NCBI GenBank assembly: GCA_026545225.1
Contig: CM048848.1
Span: forward strand, 46,316,806 to 46,380,805
DNA: 64,000 bases
Direction: 5' to 3'
From: Cornus controversa
Lineage: Eukaryota; Streptophyta; Magnoliopsida; Cornales; Cornaceae
The notes under the pieces are model-generated. The model was not told the origin of the DNA and made no database searches. It worked only from the letters and a program-made list of their open reading frames with translations. This document shows, piece after piece, positions 26,369 to 37,738 of the stretch. The first letter of the stretch is position 1, and each line of letters starts with the position of its first letter. The position numbers and the translations under genes were made by a program.

Positions 26369-26754
26369 TGCTTCGTTTGGTAAGAAAGAAAGAAGAGAGA
26401 GTGAAAAAAAGATAGGACAGAAGGAACAAATTTTTTCATTTGATAGAAAGGAGAGAAAAGAAAAGAGGTTGGATGAGTCATTCTTCATTTTTTACAAATT
26501 TTTATCTCTCCAAATTTAGGCAGAAGATGGAAAGAAAGAAAGACAAGACTATTATAAATATTTTAAATTACAAAATTGTTCTTATTTCTCTTCCATTCTC
26601 TCCTAACACACAAATTAATGTATTATCTCATTCTTTTCTCTTCTATCCAACCAAACAAAAAGAAGAAAAAACACAATATTTTCTTAGGAATGTCTCATCC
26701 ATCCCCCATTCTCTCTCTTTCATCAAATTTTTTTCCTTTCTACCAAATGGAGCA
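26369..26754. mobile_element. Tourist/Harbinger-like MITE
   Basis: The left end tgcttcgtttggtaagaaag and the right end …ctttctaccaaatggagca are inverted repeats. TAA trinucleotides flank both sides (26366-26368 and 26755-26757), the 3-bp duplication typical of PIF/Harbinger. The open frames inside are low-complexity and not genes. Confidence 0.75.
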
Positions 26755-27109
26755 TAAGTTCTCGTTTACATTTGTTGTACGTTTTTTTGACCCTCATACT
26801 TTGAACAAGAATGAAGAATTTGAGTTTCCAAATTTCTACAAACTTTGACTCTCCAATTAAAGAAAATCTTGAGCATTTTTATTTTTTATTTTTTTCTGGT
26901 AATACTTTCTTATGTTTTTATATATATAGGCCCTATTGTTTCATTCATTTTTGCAAAAAAATTCAATTGTTAAAATTTAGAAATTAGTTACTAACAAGTA
27001 CTTGTGTCAATTGTGAAATGTTAGAAACAAATTGCAAGTAAAACAAAACATGCAGCACTTTGATAGGGGATGCATATTGGTTTTTACTTTTTTTAAATAT
27101 AATACAATT

Positions 27110-27410
27110 CAGAACCGGTTGTACTTGATTCTAGAGTTGATTTATTTGGTTCATAATGCATTAATTGAACCGGGTCTAAAAAATTTGTAGCGGTTCAAGC
27201 TAGTCAACTTCAACTAGGAAACTAATTTTCAATCTAATTTATTTTTCAATTCCTGTCAAGCTCTTGAATAGGTTCTTTTGTCTCCACTTTTTGTTGGGAT
27301 TGTGGCTTTTTCCTTGTTATGTATAATTTTCTTCATTTATAGAAATGGGGTGGCAGGGAATTCGAATTGAGACTCTAAATCATTTTACTTATAGAAATTT
27401 GTGTGTGATG
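27110..27410. repeat. Direct repeat partner of 43060-43360
   Basis: Shared words include gttgatttatttggttcataa, agcggttcaagctagt (accagttcaagctagt in the partner), aggttcttttgt.gccacttttt and gttatgta.aattttctt.atttatagaaa. Both copies are in the same orientation. Each lies on the 3' side of a transporter copy, so they mark one edge of the segmental duplication. Confidence 0.75.
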
Positions 27411-28007
27411 GATAGTCATTTTTCCTATACTCATGTATGTGTCCAATTCTATATAAACATATTCATAATTAAAAATATATATTTTTGAACACATATTTGA
27501 TACTTTTAAAATATTTTGACCACATATTCGATACTTCTAAGAAACTTTAGCCATGTACATGATACTTTATATTTCTTTTGTAACACATGCTTAACAAGTC
27601 TCGAACGTTAAGAATTTTCCAACAATTATACCATGATATAAAAAGTATTGAAGTATAATGAGAATATATCATGACTAATTTGATTCAACATTATGTTCAT
27701 GCCATGTAACTCTTAGCTTAATTATTTGTCATAATTTTTATTAAGAAATGTTATTAGCATTATGTAAAACATATATAATTTTGTTTTTATAATTTTAAAC
27801 TTATACATATATACACATAAATTTTAAGTTGCATATCTACATCAATATACTATATATATATATATGTATATCAGCGAGATATACCAATGGACATTAACGC
27901 AGATGGTAAAATCTCTCCTCCTAGAGAGAATGTCGAGTATTCAAGCCCAACTAAATGCAATATCTAATAATTCCATTCCCATATTCTTATGGATTAGTAC
28001 CAAATTC
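27411..28007. other. Intergenic; possible tRNA-derived SINE head
   Basis: Around 27885-27965 the sequence …ttaacgcagatggtaaaatc…gagtattcaagccc resembles the A-box and B-box region (cf. ggttcaagcc) of plant tRNA-derived SINEs. It is weakly supported. The rest is A/T-rich. Confidence 0.3.
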
Positions 28008-28416
28008 TGTAACAGCCCGCTCTACCACATAATATGATATTATCTGCTTTGGGCCTAAACTCGCACGGTTTTGCTTTTGGGTTTTACCCAAAAAGGCCTC
28101 ATACCATGTGGTGGAGCGGATCGTTACAAATGGTATCAGAGTTGGACCCAGCTGGAAGTGTGCCAACAAGGACGATGGGCCTCAAGGGGGGTGGATTGTA
28201 GAGACCTTGGTCGTGTGGAAGAGGTGTGTTTGTCCCCTCTTGTCCCCAAGAGACTTACGATCCCACGTCGTCTAGGTGTGGAAAGAGGATATATGTGTTA
28301 TATGTGGTGTGCTCTCTCTAAATGGTATAAGATTTTTTGGGGTAAAATTCAAGAGTAAAATTAGTTTAGGCCCAAAGCAGACAATATCATACCATGTGGT
28401 GAAGCGGACTGTTACA
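28008..28416 (+). mobile_element. TRIM-like small LTR element
   Basis: A 121-bp LTR-like block (28008-28128) starts tgtaacagcccgctctacca and ends …ggatcgttaca. Two bases later comes tggtatcagagttgg (28131), matching a primer-binding site for initiator-Met tRNA. Inner words (gtgccaac.aggacgatgggcc, aaggggggtggattgta) are typical of plant TRIMs. The right end (…ggactgttaca, 28416) shares the LTR's last ~30 bp directly, but further in it is the inverted complement of the LTR start. Flanks aattc and aatcc match in 4 of 5 bases. It has no protein-coding capacity. Confidence 0.65.
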
Positions 28417-28423
28417 AATCCTC

Positions 28424-28561
28424 ATTACTGGCTACAATTTGTTTGATCTGGTTGGCAACTCTCTGACTGCACTCTATCTCATTGAGAATGCAAATGTTGC
28501 AATTGGTGCTTCTTTTGGTAGGTTGCTATTTTTGCCCCTCTTCTTAGGTTGCTTGCATGGT
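28424..28561 (+). pseudogene. Inverted fragment of ENT exon 2
   Basis: An open 46-codon frame reads ITGYNLFDLVGNSLTALYLI then ENANVAIGASFGRLL and FLPLFLGCLHG. It matches the middle of exon 2 of the intact transporter (about 46540-46680) but lies on the opposite strand from the rest of the pseudogene copy. It is not part of a working gene. Confidence 0.85.
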
Positions 28562-28800
28562 CGTCCGCTCTCACTCAGTCCTTTCTAGTTCCGTGTTGGT
28601 TACAACCACCACATGCTTCAATACGTCTCGAGTCAGCCCTTTCTAGTTTTGTGCCTGTTATAACCATTTCGTGCTTCAATAAACTCTGTAGTACAACTGT
28701 GCTTCAGTATGCCCCCACTCAGCCCTTTCTAGCTCTGTGCCTCTTACAACCATCCCGTGCTTCCGTAAGTTCTGTAGTACAAAAGAAACAATATTGAACA
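28562..28800. repeat. Short tandem repeats at the 3' flank of the ENT pseudogene
   Basis: Three diverged copies of ctcagccctttctag…gtgcc…tacaaccat..cgtgcttc recur every 60-80 bp. The single-copy counterpart lies beside the intact gene (about 46235-46260). Confidence 0.7.
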
Positions 28801-28842
28801 GTAGTCCTAATAAGAGTTGATTTCGTATAAATTGTAGATAGA

Positions 28843-29150
28843 TCATATGACCCAAAACCAAGACACAACTGAACCAATTGTCAGGCCAACAACTAAGAAC
28901 AAAACACTCACATATCCCGCAGTCTCTACTTCTTGCAGCTGCATAGTTTTAGGAGCCAAAACCATCAAGACACTAGTCGAGTAGCCATTGGTGAAGCCAA
29001 AAGTCATGTCAAGAATGTATCTTGAATCTCTGTTTGGAAGAATCTAGGACCATGCAAGCAATGTTGTAGAAATAAAGATTTACACTTTTGTCTTAGTCCA
29101 TGACTCCATGAGTGTCTTGCAGATATTCAGCTTTAGTAAACAAGGACTCC
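28843..29150 (-). pseudogene. ENT1-like pseudogene, remnant of exon 2
   Basis: This matches both ends of intact exon 2. It starts after a ctacag-type acceptor with a copy of the GVLVS segment (exon edge near 29150) and ends with the copy of the C-terminal GYxTSVLMVLAPKT/…SWFWV-type region (near 28843). The central ~130 codons, from NLYFI to LGCLHG, are missing; part of them is present inverted at 28424-28561. Frameshifts and stops are evident. Confidence 0.85.
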
Positions 29151-29323
29151 TACAGTCCACATTATAAAAATATTAAAATGTCTTATTTGTACGATGTAAT
29201 AGAATAATACATATGTGCAAAATATTATTTCCTATCCATCTCGACATGTTCAAAACTTAATGTTATAACAAATATGTAAACACAGGTTAAGGCAATTACA
29301 AAATAATTTCTTTCCCTTGTGCC

Positions 29324-29573
29324 CAGAGTCGTCCTGAGATTTTAAAAATTTTGAGAGGTCCTAGACTCCTAGGCGAACTTTTAAATGAAAGTCCTTTATA
29401 CATAAAGTTTAACACACGCATAAATTTTATAGGGCCGCAAAAATTTTCTTATTACTACCTGCTGATTTTTTTTTTCTATTATCCATGGTTGAATTAGTGA
29501 AATAGTTTATTAGATTATAGCTAATGACCTATATATGCCGCTCTTATAATACTGAAAAAAAATCTATTAATAT

Positions 29574-29641
<68 letters not shown>

Positions 29642-30369
29642 CGTCTGTATGCATATTCAATTACACATTTGTAATAAAATTAAAGAAAAGGTAATTAACT
29701 ATGAAATCAAGAACATAATTAACCATAAAATAACCTTTACAACTTGAATCACAACAAACAACTTTTGTGCATTCAATATCCAAAACAAACACATTAATTA
29801 AGCTGATAGAGAAAACGAATCAAATCAAATGATTGAAAATTTTAAACCCTTAATTTCTAAAGAAATAAGAAATGCAAACCCTAAACCCCAAATCAAATTA
29901 TGATCAAAGCTCCCCCTTACCTAAGAGACGAAAACGAGTTGTTTGCTGCTGACGTGAAGAAAGAAGAAGAAAATGAGAGAAAACGAGTTACTTGTTACTG
30001 GCGTGAAGAAAGAAGAAGAAAACGAGTTGTGAGGAAAGAAGAAGAACAAAAGAAAGAGAAAATGCGCAAACTTGATAGAGGAATTGAACCAATAATTAGT
30101 AAAAAAAATGAGGCCCCTGATAAAGTAATTAAACCAATAGTTAGTAAAAAATATTTTTAAAAAAATGAGGCCTAGTAGTATTTTTTTAGACAAGGCCCAG
30201 TAATATTTTTTTTAAATGAGGCCCAGTAGTATTGGGTTTGGTAAAAAGGACTATAGTTAATAAAAAATTTTAAATGAGATCTAGTAGTAGTAGTATTGGG
30301 TTTAGTAAAAATTGGGGGCCCTCCAAATTTGGGAGCCCTATGCGATTGCCTAGGCCCAGGGCCGCCCTG
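29324..30369. mobile_element. hAT-like element, relative of 56124-56882
   Basis: The left end cagagtcgtcctgagatttt and the right end …ggcccagggccgccctg are related inverted ends. The same terminal and subterminal words (ctaggcgaacttttaaatga, aaattgggggccct) occur in the element at 56124. A long (TG)n run lies at about 29587-29638. The Lys/Glu-rich open frame near 29900-30160 is low-complexity. I see no clear target duplication. Confidence 0.6.
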
Positions 30370-30376
30370 CGATGCT

Positions 30377-30993
30377 TAGGGATGACAATTTGTCCCGCCT
30401 CGCCCTGTTTAAAACCAGTTTACAGAACTGTTTAAGGAAACGGGGTGGGGATGGGGTTAAGGAAAATAACTCGCGTGAATTCGGGGCTGGGGCGGGGTAA
30501 GACCTTATCCCTACGGGTCCCCGCTCTGTCCCATCCCGTTTAAGTATATATATATATATATAATATATATATATAAAAGAAATATTCTACGTCATGGTAC
30601 TTGGAATTTATATATACTTTTGAATCTGTGAACTATTTTAGTTCAAACTTTACAATTTTAATTCCATTTTACGTCACAGTATTTGAAATTTGCACCACTT
30701 TTTCTTTGATTTTCACTATATTATGGATTATTATGGACAAGTAAGAGACTAAAAATAAAGAACATAGTGGTGTAGCAATGTTTGAAATTACTTGGTGTAT
30801 ATGTATCTAAGTATCAGATTTATTATTATAAAAAAATTTGCATTAAAAAAAAGAGTATAAACGGGACGGGGCGAGAAAAATTAAACGGTTTCGGGGATGG
30901 GGTTTGGGGATGATTTTGTAAACGGTTTTGGGGCAAGAAAATTTAAACGATTGTGGAGATGGAGAAGTCAAAACCTACTTCGTTGCCATCCTT
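30377..30993. mobile_element. MITE-like element with G-rich 'ggggatggg' interior
   Basis: Ends agggatgacaattt and the complement of …cgttgccatcctta are approximate inverted repeats. The interior has repeated acggggcggggt/ggggatgggg words around a (TA)n tract at about 30545. Boundaries are uncertain. Confidence 0.45.
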
Positions 30994-30998
30994 ACTTA

Positions 30999-31955
30999 TG
31001 CTTCATTTGGTAGGAGGAATGCAAAAATGGAGGGAGGATGGAAGAGACAACCCTAGGGAAGGGCGCCCATCCATCCTTTTGTTTGGTTGAGTGAAAGCGA
31101 CGGAGAGGAGGTGACCACTTCCTCTATTTGGTAGGAGGCATGAAAAGAGATTACCTTAAACATATTTTACAGATTTATCTCTCAATGGCATTTTAGCAAA
31201 TTAATTTAGTAGAAAATTGAAGGGAATCTTATTTCATATTTATGCGTCATTTTTTTTCTGTCTGTCCTTTTTTCTGTCCAATTTTGGAGTGATGGAAAAA
31301 AAGATAGATTTGGAGGTAGACGGGTAAACTAATTAGATTTAAATCCAAATTCGATAAGGTTAGATTTAGATCCAAATTCGATAAGGTTATGTTATGATTG
31401 ATCCGATAACCAATGAATTACTTATGAATGAATCCATATCATATATTGTTAAGGGTGTATTTTTTTGTCAAATATTTAATGGAAGAAAATAGAAAAAAAT
31501 TGGAGAAGACAAATAAAAAATTAAAAAGAAGAAGAAAATAGGTATTAGACTTTTTGTTAAAGGAAAAAAAAAAAAGGAAGAAGAGGAAAAAATAATTCTA
31601 AAAACATTTTGATACTATGTAAATAGAAATAGTATATATTATAGAATCAGATAATATATTTATATTATATTATATTATGTCATATCGAATTATCATCGGA
31701 TCAGATTGATCATAATCTAAATTCGATTTGTTTAGTTAAAGGACTATCAAAACCAAATTGTTAATGAATTCCCGGATTAAATATTCAATCCATATTCTAG
31801 TTATCGAATTAGATTCGAAGGGAAATCCGATCCATTAGTAGGTCTATATAGAAAAATATCTCATCTATCCTTTCTTCCTCCATCTCTTTCCTTCCTTCTA
31901 TTAACAATAGAAGCGTCATCCCTCCTTCCTTTATTCCTTCCCTCCAAACAAGACA
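30999..31955. mobile_element. Harbinger-like TIR element
   Basis: The left end tgcttcatttggtaggagg and the right end …ccctccaaacaagaca are inverted repeats, flanked by TTA on both sides (30996-30998 and 31956-31958). A related copy, split by a LINE, lies in the intron of the intact transporter (from 48716). No transposase seen. Confidence 0.65.
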
Positions 31956-32207
31956 TTACAGTAAACTCCAGTCTTTTCTATTTCAAAATATGTTGTATGA
32001 TTTGGGCATCTTACAGTAAACCTACCTCAACAACCTTACTCCATTACTTTGACTCTACATGGATCTTCCGAATAATCACGTAGATTTAGATACCATTAAA
32101 CAAAATTCAAAAGATGTAATTATAAGAACACAATTCTTTTTGGAGAATTACTATGCCCAACACATTATATATACGCCTGCGAAATATCTAGTATAACTTT
32201 AATAAAT

Positions 32208-32369
32208 GAGTAATGATAGGCAAAAAAAAAAGTATTATTGAATTAAGAAAATGAATCACTCTAATTCTTAGATTAGTGCAAGTGCGACTTATAATTTTAC
32301 AATCCAATAGATGAGAGTAATTCATTTTCTCAATTCGGTGATAATTTTTACTGTCCCCTATCATTATTC
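32208..32369. mobile_element. 162-bp MITE with 9-bp target-site duplication
   Basis: Inverted ends gagtaatgatagg and cctatcattattc, with similarity extending about 55 bp inward through gagaaaatgaattactct. A perfect 9-bp direct repeat, ttaataaat, flanks it at 32199-32207 and 32370-32378. A MULE-type non-autonomous element fits. Confidence 0.8.
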
Positions 32370-33436
32370 TTAATAAATACAAATTTAATTTCAAAATATC
32401 ATGCCATAAGTAAATGTGAATACCAAATGATTGTTTTTAGTAAGGATTCTATCTCTAGTTATGTTACGTAGATCTGGGTAAATGTGTCGAGTAAGGTTGT
32501 ATACACACAAGTCGGATGTGTCAAACCCCTTCCCAAAAAAACTATTATTTAATATTTTTACTTTAGTTTTTAGGTAAAATAATAGCTTTATCTAAAATAG
32601 TATTCAACATTGACATTTCACTCATTTTAAAGTAATAATATAATAAACTTAAATTATTGAACAAAATTTTTAAGTGCATGTCTAAACAAAAGTGTTAGAC
32701 ATATATTCCATACTCATGTTTAATAATGTGTGTCAAACACGAATATTTCACATTATAAAATAAAAGAGAAAGAAAATAGACTTGAAAGATTACTCCTTCT
32801 TTTAATAATTGCTTATTGACAAAAGATACAACTTAAATATAACTCGTACAAAACAAACTAAACAGAAAATATGAAAACACAATTTCATGACTAACAAATT
32901 CCTAAAAGAGTAAATATATATGTATATATATACAATATACGGTTAAAGAGCATTTTTGGATGAGGGAAGGATATTTTAAGATTTCTGGGTGGCAAATATA
33001 GCATGGGCCATGCACATGACTGACTAACAGTCTTGATGATGAGTCCTCTCTTTTTCAACATTTGAAAAAACCCTGTGTAGCATAATGGTGTTATTTGCAC
33101 AATATCTATGTAACGGAGGTGTTTTTAGTAATTTGCCCTTATTTGTTTGGTGAAACAACATAGTGGCATAACAAGGCCTAAATTCATCTAATCTTTCTTA
33201 AAGGTTAATTCAATAAATAAATAATATAATCAAAAACCTAAATTCCAACAGCTTCTAAATGCATCCATAAATTAACTAAAACACACACACCAACACAATT
33301 AACAAAATCAAGATTTCCCAAAACGCTAAAATAAAAACCCTAATCCTTAATCAGACCCACCACATTTTCAACCAAAATAAAAACCCTAATCCCCCCCAAT
33401 CAGGCCCATCACATTTTCAACCAAACTAGTACATGT

Positions 33437-33822
33437 AGCCACAGTCCCTGCAACGACAACCTGCATATACCTCTCCGGTGACTCTCCAAGTATCCCACCC
33501 TACACCAACGCGTCAGCGATACCCGAAAGCACCACCGCTGCCACCGTCACATAGAAACCATCATAGAGCCCAGTCTACCCCTTAATGTACATCACCTCCA
33601 TGACGGGGACGATAAGGAGGGCCACAACGAAGAGGCTGGGACCGACATTGATCCGAACAGAGGAGTTGGACTTGTGTGAATAGGCGACTATGAAGAGGAG
33701 GCAGATCAGGCTGACAACGGAGGAGATACGGTCGACGGTGGCGTGGGGGTAGAAGTAGGAGAAGTAATCGATGGCGGTGATGAAGGCGTTCCACGGGAGG
33801 AGGTAACCAGCGCCGAGCAAGT
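33437..33822 (-). pseudogene. ENT1-like pseudogene, truncated exon 1
   Basis: The reading includes LGAGYLLPWNAFITAIDYFS, then SVVSLICLLFIVAYSHKSNS and INVGPSLFVVALLIVPVMEV, closely matching exon 1 of the intact gene at 51763-52288. The first ~37 codons are absent (similarity stops near 33822). Two in-frame TAG codons (33575-33577 and 33500-33502 on the plus-strand map) replace CAG codons of the intact gene, and small deletions remove parts of RVFAVVYMIVG and IIGAAGELPE. It is not functional. Confidence 0.92.
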
Positions 33823-34489
33823 GCGGAAGGAAGGGTGGGCCATGCCCCCAAATTCTTTTTGAAAACTTTTACTAATCTATCGCCCATCACTCTTAAATTT
33901 ACATTAGCCTAAATTTGACCCCTCCAAATTGTTTGGTCCAATCCAATTAAATAAAGGGTAAATATCTTTGACCTCCCCTGAGATTTATCCTAATCCCATT
34001 TACCTCCCCTCTTGTTTGCATAATTCCACTAACCTCCCCTGTCAGTGACGGTCGTCCAAAAAACTAACGGTAGTGGGTGATGTTACCGTAATATCCTTGT
34101 ATTATATATATTATTATATATTAAATTATGTCCAAATGAGAAATGACGAAGGTACCCTTATGTGCTATGAGCTTCGTAATCCACACTGGATCAATTTTTT
34201 TGGCTTCTCTGACACAATGTACACAGAGACAAGTTAGAATGATATAGAGAAAGAGAACGATGTAGAGAAAGAAAGTTACACAGAAGAAATTGTAAGAGAA
34301 AAGCATAGAATCGTTTGGGGGTTTGATACCTTCGGTTAGATTCATATCCTAATCGGAGCAGAAACTGTAAGAAGATCGCGATTTTGGCTTAGTGTCTGCG
34401 AGGTATGTACAAAACTCAAAACTTTTTATATATTCGACTTGTTTGTGTTTTTGTTAAGTTTAGGGTTTGTCACATTCTTCGCATTTTCA

Positions 34490-35350
34490 CTATTGGGTGC
34501 TTTTGATTAGGGTTTTGTATATGTTTGCTTTTAGGGCTTCCAATTTGGGGGTTTTTCGTTTCTGCTTTCAATTAAGGCTTAGAATTTGGGGTTTTTGGTT
34601 CTGATTCAAATTAGGGCTTCCAATTAGGGTTTTTTGTTTATGCTTTCAATTAATGCTTAAATTTGGGAGTTTTTTGTTTATACTTTCAATTAAGGCTTAA
34701 ATTTGGGGATTGTTTGTTTCTGATTTAAATTAGGGCTTCCAATTAGAATTTTTTGTTTATACTTTCAATTAAGGCTTAAATTTGGGGTTTTTTTTTGTTT
34801 CTGATTTAAATTAGGGTTTCGAATTAGATTTTTTATACTTCTGCTTTAAATTAGGGCTTCCAATTTGGGGGTTTTTCGTTTTTGCTTTCAATTAAGGCTT
34901 AGAATTTTGGAGTTTTTTGTTTCTAATTTAAATTAAGGCTTCCAATTAGGTTTTTTATACTTCTACTTTCAATTAGGGCTTCCAATTTGGGGGTTTTTCA
35001 TTTCTGCTTTCAGTTAAGGTTTAGAATTTTGGGGTTTTTTGTTTCTAATTAGGTTTTTTATACTGCTGCTTTCAATTAGAGCTTCCAATTTGGGGGTTTT
35101 TTTATTTCTGCTTTCAGTTAAGGCTTAGAATTTTGGGGTTTTTTTGTTTCTGATTTAAATTATGGCTTCCAATTAGGATTTTTATAGTTCTACTTCAAAT
35201 TAGGGCTTCTAATTTGTGAGTTTTTCGTTTATGCTTTCAATTAAGGCTTATAATTTGGAGTTTTTTTTTGTTTATGATTGAAATTAGGACTGCCAATTAC
35301 GCTTTTTATGGTTCTGCTTTGAATTAGGGCTTTTATGTTTCTGATGTAAA
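34490..35350 (+). repeat. A/T-rich ~40-bp minisatellite inside the MULE
   Basis: About 20 copies of a ~38-42-bp unit like gcttccaattngggg then tttttngtttctgctttcaa then ttaagg. Alternate units read ggcttagaatttgggg, giving a higher-order period of about 80-120 bp. It occupies the region upstream of the transposase core, where the MuDR N-terminal domain would be expected. Confidence 0.85.
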
Positions 35351-35367
35351 TTATTATCATTGAATAT

Positions 35368-37287
35368 ATGGTAACTGGATTCAAGTTGGGTTGTAGACCA
35401 TTTTTGTGGTTAGATGACTGTCATTTGAAGGGACCATATGGTGGTGTACTATTGGCAGCCATTGCTTTGGATGCCAATAATGGTTTATTTCTTGTGGCAT
35501 TTGCTGTGGTGGAGAGTGAGAGAAAGGACAGCTGGGTATTTTTTCTACAGCACTTAAGCACTGTAATTGAAGTAGATACATTTTCCAAGAATTGGACCAT
35601 CATGTCAAACATGCAAAAGGTAAATCAAAATTCTATTTTTTTTTAAATCAATTACTTTCCTAAATTATATTTCTGTTGTTTAATTAAGTTTGTTAAATAT
35701 GATAGGGCCTTGACCAAGCAACTGTAGAAACTATTCCCCAAACAACTCATAGACTGTGTTGTAAGCATTTGTATAATGTATTTAAGAAAAAACATGGTGG
35801 GTTCATGTTAAGGAAAAAGTTTTGGAAGGCTGCTAGAGCTTATAACTCATATACTTTTGAAGAGGCAATTGATGAAATGAGAAACTTGGATCCTGCAGCT
35901 CATGAGTGGCTCATGACTAACTTTCAATTGTCAGCTTGGTCTAGGCATGCATTCAATCCAAGTGTGAGAAATGATCATGTGACCAACAACATAACTGAGA
36001 GTTTCAACAATTGGGTTGGTGATCTTAGGATGATGCCTATACTTTCATGCTTAGATGGGATTAGGGTAAAACTTATGGAAAGACTTCAAAAAAGGTACCA
36101 AATGGGTTGCAGCTGGAATGGTGTGGTCACACCAAACATTAGGAAATAATTAAATAAGCTAACTGCTGAGGGAAGGAAATATAATGTGAGGGTTGCTGGT
36201 GGGGGAGTGTTTGAGGTAATGGATGAGTCATTTAGGCATATCATCAATCTAAATGACAGAACATGTGACTGTCATGGTTGGCAAATCTCAGGCTTACCTT
36301 GTAAGCATGCAGTAGTTGCAATATGTTACACCAGAGACAATATTGAGACTTACTGTGATTCATGTTACACTATTGAGACATATATGAAGACATATCAAGG
36401 AATGATATATCCTATGCCTGACCCAAAACTGTGGGAGCTATACACTGGAATACTATTGGATCCTCCTCCTCCTAGAAGACTACCTGGAAGGTCTAGGAAA
36501 AATAGAAGAAGAGATGTTGATGAAGCTGCCCCAGGTACTAGTCTGTATAGAAGGAGTTTCACTCTTGCATGCACACTTTGCAAAAGATTTGGGCACAACA
36601 AAAGAACTTGTCAAAGGGCTCCAACTAGAAGGGAACAGGTGATATGAATTTACTTTTTTTTTTTTGCATGTAATGTAATTTATTTATTTATGAATTAGTT
36701 AATTTGAGGATGTATTATTGTTATGTTAGGTACAAGAAGCTGGAAGAGGAATAGGAAGTGCAGGGGCATCCCAATCAGAGCCATGTGTCACCCAACAGGT
36801 AAGTGGAGTTGGTTTATAATTTTCTCTCCAATCACTTAATAGTTTATTTTGACATTTTTTTTGTTATTTGTGATAGCAACAAAATGACATACATAGAAGG
36901 GGGAGCTCAGCCCCACCACAGAGAGGTAGAGGGAATGCAGCTCCACCATATTCATCAAATGCACAGACTGGAAGAGGGGATGCACCTCCATCAAATGCGC
37001 AAGGAGGAAGAGGGGTTGCACCTCCATCAAATGCACAAAGAAGAAGAGGGGATGCATTCACACATGTAAGAGGAAGGGAAAGCAGTGCAACTCCATCAAA
37101 CACACAAGGAGGGAGAGGGTCTGCATTCACATATGGAAGAGGAAGTAGGAACATTGTAGCTCTATCAAATACACAAAGAGGAAGAAACAGCTCATCACAA
37201 CCTACTATGGGGAGAGGGAGATTCATACCTGTATTTGGCCAACTAGGAGCTAGGGGAAGAGGGATGGGAGGATCTCAAAATATGTAA
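35368..37287 (+). pseudogene. MULE (MURA-type) transposase, 5'-truncated, one stop
   Basis: Four exons can be read: 35368-35619, 35706-36638, 36730-36798 and 36877-37287, all with GT-AG introns in phase 0. Exon 1 holds the start of the DDE core (FKLGCRPFLWLDDCHLKGPY, GVLLAAIALDANNG, VVESERKDSW). Exon 2 continues with GLDQATVETIPQTTHRLCCK and NITESFN, then a SWIM zinc finger (CDCHGWQISGLPCKH) and a CCHC knuckle (CTLCKRFGHNKRTC). The tail is a Gly/Arg-rich low-complexity region (RGRGNAAPPYSSN, GRGDAPPSNAQ…) ending at TAA 37285-37287. Known role: it binds MULE ends and catalyses cut-and-paste. The N-terminal MuDR domain is missing, and a TAA stop interrupts exon 2 at 36147-36149. It is probably inactive, though a shorter protein cannot be excluded. 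Confidence 0.9.
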
Positions 37288-37738
37288 ACATTGTTATTTT
37301 TTTTTGGGTAGATTGCAACATAAAACTGTTTGGAGTTTTTGGTAGTTTGGTTTGTGTTTTTTTGCAACATAAATCCTGTTGATGGATGTTTGTGTGATTT
37401 TGGGTAGCTAGATTTATGTTATGTTTGGATATTTTTTACATTTGTTATGGTTTTACAAATGCATGTTATTCAAAATGATTTTTACCTATTTGTTATATAT
37501 GTTTGGCTAATTGTAGAATGGACACTACTGGAAGGCATGGAATTAATTGCACAATTACATATTGCACAAATACATATTGCTGCATAACATATTGTACAAA
37601 TACATATTACTTCATAACATAATATACATAACAAACAAAAAGTTCATCACCATAACAATACATAATTAAAGGTATATACAGAACTATTCCCAAGCTAGGG
37701 AATCAAAACAGACATGAACTTATTTGTTCTCCCTTAGA

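Larger units (their letters stand above)
29151..33436 (-). other. Former intron of the ENT pseudogene, filled with insertions
   Basis: This corresponds to the 4.7-kb intron of the intact gene. The part nearest exon 1 (about 32930-33430) aligns with 51265-51720: both carry …gtcttgatgatgag…, …gttatttgcacaat… and …ctaaattcatctaat. The rest holds the insertions listed separately. Confidence 0.7.

Noticed and set aside
26219..26848. Several overlapping open frames
   Set aside because: They lie in and around a low-complexity MITE with A/G- and C/T-rich arms; no motifs.
27885..27965. Possible tRNA gene
   Set aside because: It shows weak A/B-box similarity but no full cloverleaf; at most a SINE head.
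29900..30193. Lys/Glu-rich frame and its Phe-rich antisense
   Set aside because: Low-complexity purine-rich interior of a hAT-like element; repeats of gaagaaagaagaagaaaa explain it.
33582..33890. Arg/Leu/Pro-rich second frame over the ENT pseudogene exon
   Set aside because: It is a different frame from the recognisable transporter reading and has no family similarity.
36803..37226. His/Leu-rich frames on both strands over the end of the transposase gene
   Set aside because: They are alternate frames of the Gly/Arg-rich repetitive transposase tail, which joins through good splice sites to the upstream exons.
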